The notes beneath the pieces are model-generated. The model did no database searches and was not told where the DNA came from. It worked only from the letters and a program-made list of their open reading frames with translations. Shown one piece after another: positions 6,370 to 10,576 of a stretch of DNA of 10,576 nucleotides. Each line of letters starts with the position of its first letter. The stretch's first letter is position 1. The stretch is from contig CAYRCC010000058.1 in assembly GCA_964422725.1 (NCBI GenBank), forward strand, positions 1-10,576, written 5' to 3'. A program made the translations under genes and the position numbers. The DNA comes from CAKSNH01 sp964422725 (GTDB taxonomy: Bacteria; Bacillota; Clostridia; UBA1381).

Positions 6370-6696
6370 ATCGAGGGCAACGCCCGAGCAACCAAAGTTG
6401 CGACAACCACCGCGTTTTGGCAACGTCTGCCTATGCATAACAACGTTATTGTCAGCTCACCGCGTTTGCGATACGGAAAAAAACGCCAAAGCGACCCAAC
6501 GCTAAGAGCGTGCGAAACATAATGTGTTTGCGCCCATTGAGCGGAGCGAATAAAGCAAACATTAAAATATACTCGGTGCGTGCAAAACATTCAGTCAAGC
6601 GTGGCGGTTTTTTTGGGGTTTCCAAAGGGGCAACGCCCCTTGGTTTGCTTTTGGACACTTTTGTCAAATAACAAAAGTGTCACAGGGATAGCAGAA
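6370..6696. repeat. Core and right arm of island 2, second copy of window bases 1-327
   Basis: This copy is collinear with bases 1-327 without indels. It carries AAGGGGC-AAC-GCCCCTT at 6625-6641 and the hairpin GACACTTTTGT/ACAAAAGTGTC at 6654-6681, one base pair shorter than in copy 1. Confidence 0.88.
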
Positions 6697-6740
6697 ATGT
6701 TATAACAATGAATTGTCTGACTAAGGGGCGGTAGCCCCTT

Positions 6741-6840
6741 ACCACCAACGTTACGATACCCACCAAAAGGGTTCAAGGGCAACGCCCCTTACCGCCAACG
6801 TTACGATACCCACCAAAAGGGTTCAAGGGCAACGCCCCTT
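6741..6840. repeat. Tandem repeat of a 50-bp hairpin module
   Basis: Bases 6741-6790 and 6791-6840 are identical except for one base (position 4 of the unit, A or G). A third, diverged unit starts at 6841 and ends in a perfect 12-bp hairpin, TTGCAAAGGGGC/GCCCCTTTGCAA (6872-6898). Each unit carries a linker with CCAACGTTACGATACCCACC and one AAGGGC/GCCCCTT stem. A unit of this size in tandem is likely to vary in number between strains. Confidence 0.88.
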
Positions 6841-6900
6841 ACCGCCAACGTCACGATAACCACCAAAGGGGTTGCAAAGGGGCAACGCCCCTTTGCAATG

Positions 6901-6934
6901 GGGTTTTTAAAGGGGTGAACCCCTTTAAAAACCC
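6901..6934 (-). terminator. Hairpin across the trmK stop codon, probable terminator
   Basis: GGGTTTTTAAAGGGG (6901-6915) and CCCCTTTAAAAACCC (6920-6934) form a perfect 15-bp stem with a TGAA loop. The last codons and stop of trmK (6925-6927) lie in one arm. On the minus strand no clear T run follows the stem, so it could act as an mRNA 3'-end stabiliser rather than a classic terminator. Confidence 0.6.
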
Positions 6935-7596
6935 AGTTCTCGCCGCACTTGCTCCAGCAGTTTCCTATAGCTTTCAATCAACTCAAAATCTTTCTCGCCT
7001 GCCTTGCAAAGCCCCGATAATATCTTTGAAAACTCGCGCTCCTTCTTTTTTAACAGTTCTCTATAGTATTTGTGTTCTTTAAGCTCTTTCGGTATATGAC
7101 TTTCATATTGCGAATATGCGCGCCCTTCGCCGGTGCGCACAGTCATAATGTTGTAAACCTTAAATCCCTCAACAGTCAAATCCTCGCTTTCAATCCTGAA
7201 ATTGTGCTCCGAAAGATACTTTCTCAGCTCCGACTGCGCATTCATAGGCTGTAAAATCAGCTTGTTGTAGGAGTGCGCTTTTTCTTCGTCCTCGGCTAAA
7301 ATTTGACTTATAAGTATTCCGCCCATTCCGGCTATTATCACCGATTCGGTTTCGCCGCGCTCAAGCTTTGAAATACCGCTGCCGAGCCTTAATTCGATTT
7401 TGTCGGTAAGATTATTCTTTTTAACGTTTGCCGCCGCTGATTTGAGCGGACCGGGGTTTATATCACAGGCAACCGCACGCTCCGCTATACCCCGATTTAT
7501 AAGTTCTATGGGAATGTAGGCGTGGTCTGTGCCGATGTCGGCGGCGGTTTTGCCGCTGACGTGCGATAATACGGTTTCGAGTCTTGGTGTAAGCAT
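6925..7596 (-). CDS. trmK: tRNA (adenine22-N1)-methyltransferase TrmK
   Basis: TrmK uses S-adenosylmethionine to methylate N1 of A22 in the D loop of certain tRNAs. The 223-residue protein has the SAM-binding motif ADIGTDHAY (19-27), the acidic residue after strand 2 in ACDIN (43-47), AGMGG (89-93), LQPM (115-118) and a basic, helical C-terminal part rich in Lys and Glu, as in the family. An ATG at 7614 is in frame, but AAAGGA lies 9 bases before the ATG at 7596 and the family start MLTPRLETV favours the latter. In many Firmicutes a Nif3-like gene follows trmK; here the gene ends inside a hairpin of repeat island 2. It is transcribed away from the candidate origin. Confidence 0.93.
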   Translation of the reverse strand: MLTPRLETVLSHVSGKTAADIGTDHAYIPIELINRGIAERAVACDINPGPLKSAAANVKKNNLTDKIELRLGSGISKLERGETESVIIAGMGGILISQILAEDEEKAHSYNKLILQPMNAQSELRKYLSEHNFRIESEDLTVEGFKVYNIMTVRTGEGRAYSQYESHIPKELKEHKYYRELLKKKEREFSKILSGLCKAGEKDFELIESYRKLLEQVRRELGF

Positions 7597-7688
7597 TGCA
7601 GTTATTCCTTTCATTAATGTTTCAGTGGATTATTTGTTGTTTTTGTACGCATACGGTGTATAAAACAGCCGAAATTCGTGTTTTGAAA

Positions 7689-8002
7689 AAGTTATTCAAC
7701 AAGTTATCCACTACCGTGAATAACTTGTATTCAGCTTGTACACTATGGTATATCAAGGCTTTGACGGATTTATTCCGCATTATTAACGCTTTATATGTTA
7801 ATAAGTCAGTTATTTTTACCTGTTTTTGTAAAAATAATATGTAAACCTGAGCAAAGTCAGTGTTTACGGTGTGCGTGAACAACTCATTTTTTCACACGTA
7901 TCGTGGATAACTGTGTGGATAACGTGGATAACTGTGTGAAACGGTTGTGTTTTCCGCATTTATAAGTGGTATAATAATTATTCACACGCTGTGAATAATT
8001 AT
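7689..8002. other. Candidate replication origin (oriC) with two DnaA-box clusters
   Basis: Left cluster: TTATCCACT (7704-7712, plus) and TTATTCACG (7715-7723, minus), plus a weak TTATTCAAC (7692-7700). Right cluster: TTATCCACG (7902-7910, minus), perfect TTATCCACA (7914-7922, minus), TTATCCACG (7923-7931, minus), TTATTCACA (7978-7986, plus) and TTATTCACA (7990-7998, minus). The last two form a perfect 13-bp inverted repeat (7974-7986/7990-8002). Between the clusters lies an AT-rich stretch with a 9-bp hairpin TATTTTTAC/GTAAAAATA (7811-7836), a possible unwinding element. Seven strong boxes in about 300 bp far exceed chance. No such boxes are seen upstream of dnaA. The flanking genes trmK and eda point away from it. 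An alternative is a DnaA-titrating or regulatory cluster. Confidence 0.75.
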
Positions 8003-8201
8003 CGGAAACAGTGGTTAGGTTTACATAATGCGAAATATGAGCTTTGCCAAGACCGCAGAAATGCGATACTTATACACCGTCACAGGTCGTCCGCCGCAGG
8101 TTATACCGCACAATTATGCGCCGATTATACATTATTCTATCATAAAACCGCGTGTGCGGATAGGTTTTGGTACAAAATCTTTGAAAAAAATTTATCAATT
8201 A

Positions 8202-8230
8202 TTGCATATTGCCGAAAGTTATGTTAAAAT
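8202..8230 (+). promoter_or_regulatory. Extended -10 promoter of eda-kdgK
   Basis: TTGCAT (8202-8207), 17 bp, then TAAAAT (8225-8230) preceded by TG at 8222-8223. Transcription from about 8237 gives a leader of about 205 bases before eda. Confidence 0.65.
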
Positions 8231-8236
8231 ATAAAG

Positions 8237-8442
8237 TGCATAAAATACATCAGCTGTGTTTTGTGCGCACACATTTGAAAAGGACGGTATGTCCCCGTGC
8301 CGTCCGTTCAATAGGGTGCGGCCTTGCGGGGCGGGGGGTTCTCGGTTTTGCGAGGTTTTTCAATACGTCTTTTCGGAAAATTTTTGATGAGAGAGTTTTC
8401 CGAAAATAAAAATTTGTTACAATTTTGAGGAGGATATATAAA
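8237..8442 (+). promoter_or_regulatory. Structured 5' leader of eda
   Basis: GGACGG (8282-8287) pairs with CCGTCC (8300-8305), extendable by wobble pairs; an alternative GGAC/GTCC pairing (8282-8285/8291-8294) excludes it. A G-rich tract (about 8310-8340) and a small CTCG/CGAG stem follow. An 11-bp hairpin TTTTCGGAAAA (8370-8380)/TTTTCCGAAAA (8396-8406) lies just before the GAGGAGG ribosome binding site (8427-8433). It matches no riboswitch class that I recognise. Either an operator or an attenuator is possible. Confidence 0.45.
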
Positions 8443-9084
8443 ATGGAAAAAGAAAAAGTATTGTCAGCCATTACCGATACGGGTCTGGTTGCGGTAGTTC
8501 GTGCAAATAATGAGGACGAGGCGTTCAGAATTACCGATGCTTGCCTTGAGGGCGGATGTAAGTCAATCGAGCTTACGTTTACGGTACCGGGTGCAAACAA
8601 GGTTATCGAGGCTCTTGCAAAGAAGTACGCCCCGGGCGAAATTATGCTCGGCGCAGGTACTGTGCTTGACAGCGAAACAGCAAGAACAGCTATTCTTTCG
8701 GGTGCAAACTATGTTGTAAGTCCGGGCTTTAACGCTGAGGCATGCAAGCTTTGCGGCCGCTACAGAGTGCCGTATATGCCGGGTTGTATGACTATTACGG
8801 AAGTGCTTACGGCAATGGAGGCAGGCGCGGATATCGTTAAGATTTTTCCTGCAGACTTGTTCGGTCCGAAAATTATTAAGGATATTAAAGGACCTCTTCC
8901 GCAGGCTAAGATGATGCCGACGGGCGGTGTTGACGTGGGCAACGTTGACCAGTGGATTAAAGCCGGTGCGGTTGCTGTAGGTGCGGGAAGTTCGCTGACA
9001 GCCGGCGCAAAAACGGGCGATTATGCAAAGGTTACGGCTACGGCTAAAGAGTTTATCGCAAAGATTAAAGAGGCAAGAGCATAA
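8443..9084 (+). CDS. eda: KDPG aldolase (2-keto-3-deoxy-6-phosphogluconate aldolase)
   Basis: Eda splits 2-keto-3-deoxy-6-phosphogluconate into pyruvate and glyceraldehyde 3-phosphate, the last step of the Entner-Doudoroff and uronate routes. The 213-residue class I aldolase shows AVVR (17-20), the catalytic Glu43 in IELTF, GAGTV (70-74), the Schiff-base Lys133 in VKIFPA (132-137) and the phosphate-binding PTGGV (159-163). GAGGAGG lies 9 bases before the ATG at 8443; an in-frame TTG at 8425 sits in front of this site and is rejected. kdgK follows after 52 bases with its own ribosome binding site and supplies the substrate. Some family members also cleave 4-hydroxy-2-oxoglutarate, so side activities are possible. 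Confidence 0.95.
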   Translation: MEKEKVLSAITDTGLVAVVRANNEDEAFRITDACLEGGCKSIELTFTVPGANKVIEALAKKYAPGEIMLGAGTVLDSETARTAILSGANYVVSPGFNAEACKLCGRYRVPYMPGCMTITEVLTAMEAGADIVKIFPADLFGPKIIKDIKGPLPQAKMMPTGGVDVGNVDQWIKAGAVAVGAGSSLTAGAKTGDYAKVTATAKEFIAKIKEARA

Positions 9085-9136
9085 CAGGCGGCTGTACACA
9101 GACTTTTAAATTTACATATTACAAGGAGAGATAATA

Positions 9137-10168
9137 ATGGCAAAAGTTGTTACTATGGGTGAAATAATGCTAAGACTTTCAACCCCGGGAAACGAAAAAT
9201 TTATTCAGGCAGACGAGTTTGACGTATGCTACGGCGGCGGTGAGGCAAATGTTGCGGTATCGCTTGCAAATTACGGTCATAATGCGGAATTTGTAACAAA
9301 AGTACCTAACAACCCAATCGGCGAATGTGCGGTTGCGGCGCTTAGAAAGATGAATGTTGAAACAAAGAACATAGCAAAGGGCGGAGAAAGACTCGGTATC
9401 TATTTCCTTGAAACAGGTGCGGCTATGAGAGCTTCAAATGTCGTTTACGACAGAGCGCACTCATCAATTTCAACGGCTGTTGCAAGTGATTTTGATTTTG
9501 ATGCGATTTTTGACGGTGCTGACTGGTTCCATTTCACAGGTATCACACCGGCTGTATCAGATGCGGCGGCAGAGCTTACGGAGGCGGCTTTGAAAGCGGC
9601 AAAGGCTAAGGGCGTAAAGGTTTCGTGTGACCTGAACTTCAGAAAAAAACTGTGGACAAGCGAAAAGGCGCAGAAGGTTATGACAAATCTTATGCAGTAT
9701 GTTGACGTTTGTATCGGTAACGAGGAAGATGCGGAAAAGGTTCTCGGTTTCAAGCCGGGCGCAACCGATGTTACGAGCGGTGAGTTGGAGCTTGCCGGTT
9801 ACAAGGATATTTTTGAGCAGATGGTTGAAAAGTTCAATTTTGAGTATGTAATCAGCTCGCTGAGAGTGAGTCATTCGGCATCTGACAACGGCTGGTCGGC
9901 TTGCATTTATTCAAGAGATACTAAAGAATTTTATCATTCGAGAGAATACAGAATTTCACCTATCGTTGACAGAGTAGGCGGCGGCGACAGCTTTGCCGGC
10001 GGCACAATCTGCGGTTTCCTTGACGGTAAGAATTTCAAGGACGCATTGGAATTCGGTGTTGCGGCATCAGCGCTCAAGCACACAATTCCTGGTGACTTCA
10101 ACCTTGTATCGAGAAGTGACGTTGACAATCTTGTCGGCGGTGACGGTTCGGGAAGAGTACAAAGATAA
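9137..10168 (+). CDS. kdgK: 2-keto-3-deoxygluconate kinase (PfkB family)
   Basis: The enzyme phosphorylates 2-keto-3-deoxygluconate with ATP to KDPG, which Eda then splits. The 343-residue protein is a ribokinase/PfkB-type kinase. It has MGEIMLRLS near the N terminus, the first PfkB signature region GGGEANVAVSLANYG (33-47), CDLNFRKKLW (164-173), NEEDAEKVLG (195-204) and the second signature DRVGGGDSFAGG (278-289) with the catalytic base Asp284. It ends in GDGSGRVQR, which I recall from Firmicutes KDG kinases. AAGGAGAG lies 6 bases before the ATG. Partnership with eda makes KDG the most likely substrate; fructokinase or another sugar kinase is the main alternative. The upstream uronate genes are not in the window. 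Confidence 0.92.
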   Translation: MAKVVTMGEIMLRLSTPGNEKFIQADEFDVCYGGGEANVAVSLANYGHNAEFVTKVPNNPIGECAVAALRKMNVETKNIAKGGERLGIYFLETGAAMRASNVVYDRAHSSISTAVASDFDFDAIFDGADWFHFTGITPAVSDAAAELTEAALKAAKAKGVKVSCDLNFRKKLWTSEKAQKVMTNLMQYVDVCIGNEEDAEKVLGFKPGATDVTSGELELAGYKDIFEQMVEKFNFEYVISSLRVSHSASDNGWSACIYSRDTKEFYHSREYRISPIVDRVGGGDSFAGGTICGFLDGKNFKDALEFGVAASALKHTIPGDFNLVSRSDVDNLVGGDGSGRVQR

Positions 10169-10181
10169 TTTTGATTTATTT

Positions 10182-10225
10182 ACACCGGTTTTCGGGGTTA
10201 GACTCGGAAACCGGTGTTTTTTTTT
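10182..10225 (+). terminator. Strong terminator of eda-kdgK
   Basis: ACACCGGTTT (10182-10191) pairs with AAACCGGTGT (10208-10217), followed by nine T (10217-10225). It lies 13 bases after the kdgK stop codon. Confidence 0.93.
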
Positions 10226-10576
10226 GAGGGGCGAAAGCCCCTCGTTTGCAAAGGGGGTTCCCTTTGCAAACCCTTTTGGCGGTAACCGGGGTTTTGGTAG
10301 TAAGGGGCTACCGCCCCTTGTCAAACAAGGGTGTTACCCTTGTTAATCCCTTTTGGTGGTTATCTATCGTCAGCGGTAAGGGGCGGAAAATAAGCTTGCG
10401 CTTGGCGGAAATAGGCGGTAAGGGGCGTTGCCCCTTAGGCAGACAATTCATTGTCATAACAATTCTGCTATCCCCAGTTCCTTTTGTCTTGTGACAAAAG
10501 GAACGAAAAACACACCAAGGGGCGTTGCCCCTTTGGAAACCCCTTTTTGCGAAAAAGCTCAATACGAGGGTATTCC
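10226..10576. repeat. Repeat island 3: module tail and left arm of the hairpin-module element (cut by window edge)
   Basis: Modules in order: GAGGGGC-GAAA-GCCCCTC (10226-10243), GTTTGCAAAGGG/CCCTTTGCAAAC (10244-10271), AAGGGGC-TACC-GCCCCTT (10302-10319), AACAAGGGT/ACCCTTGTT (10324-10344), an unpaired AAGGGGC near 10379, AAGGGGC-GTT-GCCCCTT (10420-10436), the hairpin GTTCCTTTTGTC/GACAAAAGGAAC (10477-10504) and AAGGGGC-GTT-GCCCCTT (10517-10533). Bases 10419-10576 match the left arm of island 2 almost perfectly. The island begins directly at the T run of the kdgK terminator. No gene is supported in it. Confidence 0.85.

Larger units (their letters stand above)
5792..6934. repeat. Repeat island 2: complete copy of the hairpin-module element between yqeK and trmK
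   Basis: The island fills the gap between the convergent yqeK and trmK. Its order is: left module tail (5803-5947), left arm (5950-6090), core (about 6091-6615), right arm (6616-6760, inverted relative to the left arm) and right module tail with tandem repeats (6741-6934). The core from 6370 matches window bases 1-240, and the left arm matches 10419-10576. It therefore looks like one whole element of which islands 1 and 3 show the opposite halves. No transposase or other supported gene lies inside. Several frames stay open across it but read repeat sequence and have no ribosome binding site. Confidence 0.85.

Noticed and set aside
6322..6522. Open frame in the core of repeat island 2, also open in the copy at 1-153, with about 50 similar residues
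   Set aside because: The copies differ at about 13 sites in this frame, spread over first, second and third codon positions, so there is no sign of protein-level selection. There is no ribosome binding site and no recognisable domain.
8028..8234. Small open frame of 68 codons between the candidate origin and the eda promoter
   Set aside because: It has no good ribosome binding site and no recognisable motif, and it contains the eda promoter at its 3' end.
10226..10576. CRISPR-like array made of the AAGGGGC repeats
   Set aside because: The spacing is irregular, the linkers are themselves repeated rather than unique, and no cas genes are present.

Overview
This window looks like chromosomal DNA from an anaerobic, gut-type Clostridia (Bacillota). 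The evidence is the set of low-to-mid-GC Firmicutes housekeeping genes (DnaA, Obg, YhbY, NadD, YqeK, TrmK), strong GGAGG-type ribosome binding sites, sigma-A-like promoters and an eda-kdgK pair typical of uronate/pectin-degrading gut bacteria. The species cannot be named from the sequence alone.

Layout from left to right. Bases 1-522 hold a non-coding repeat island, cut by the window edge, that abuts the 3' end of dnaA (minus strand, 523-1863). Upstream of dnaA lies a 10-bp-arm palindrome overlapping a possible promoter. A second, unrelated repeat follows, built as a chain of six hairpins (1915-2132), then an AT-rich gap, a tRNA-Ser(GGA) gene with a strong promoter and a terminator, and a shortened second copy of the hairpin-chain repeat (2643-2796). 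The plus-strand operon obgE-yhbY-nadD-yqeK (2950-5774) ends in a terminator that overlaps the yqeK stop codon. A second repeat island (5792-6934) fills the gap between yqeK and the convergent trmK (minus strand, 6925-7596). An intergenic region of about 850 bp upstream of trmK holds two clusters of DnaA boxes around an AT-rich stretch and is a candidate oriC (7689-8002). It is followed by an extended -10 promoter and a structured leader of about 200 nt in front of eda-kdgK (8443-10168). A strong terminator and a third repeat island (10226-10576, cut by the window edge) end the window.

How the genes fit together. obgE, yhbY, nadD and yqeK form a common Firmicutes cluster linking ribosome assembly with NAD and dinucleotide metabolism. 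eda and kdgK form the lower part of the 2-keto-3-deoxygluconate (KDG) route: KdgK phosphorylates KDG to KDPG, and Eda splits KDPG to pyruvate and glyceraldehyde 3-phosphate. DnaA would act on the candidate origin about 6 kb away; dnaN does not follow dnaA.

The most unusual content is the non-coding repeat family, about 2 kb or one fifth of the window in three islands. Each island sits at the 3' end of one or two genes. The islands are assembled from hairpin modules with the stem AAGGGGC/GCCCCTT and changing loops. The one complete copy has inverted arms of about 140 bp around a core of about 500 bp. One hairpin in the arms shows three compensatory base-pair changes between copies, which suggests that the folded structure is conserved. 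No protein, RNA or mobility gene for this family is visible here.
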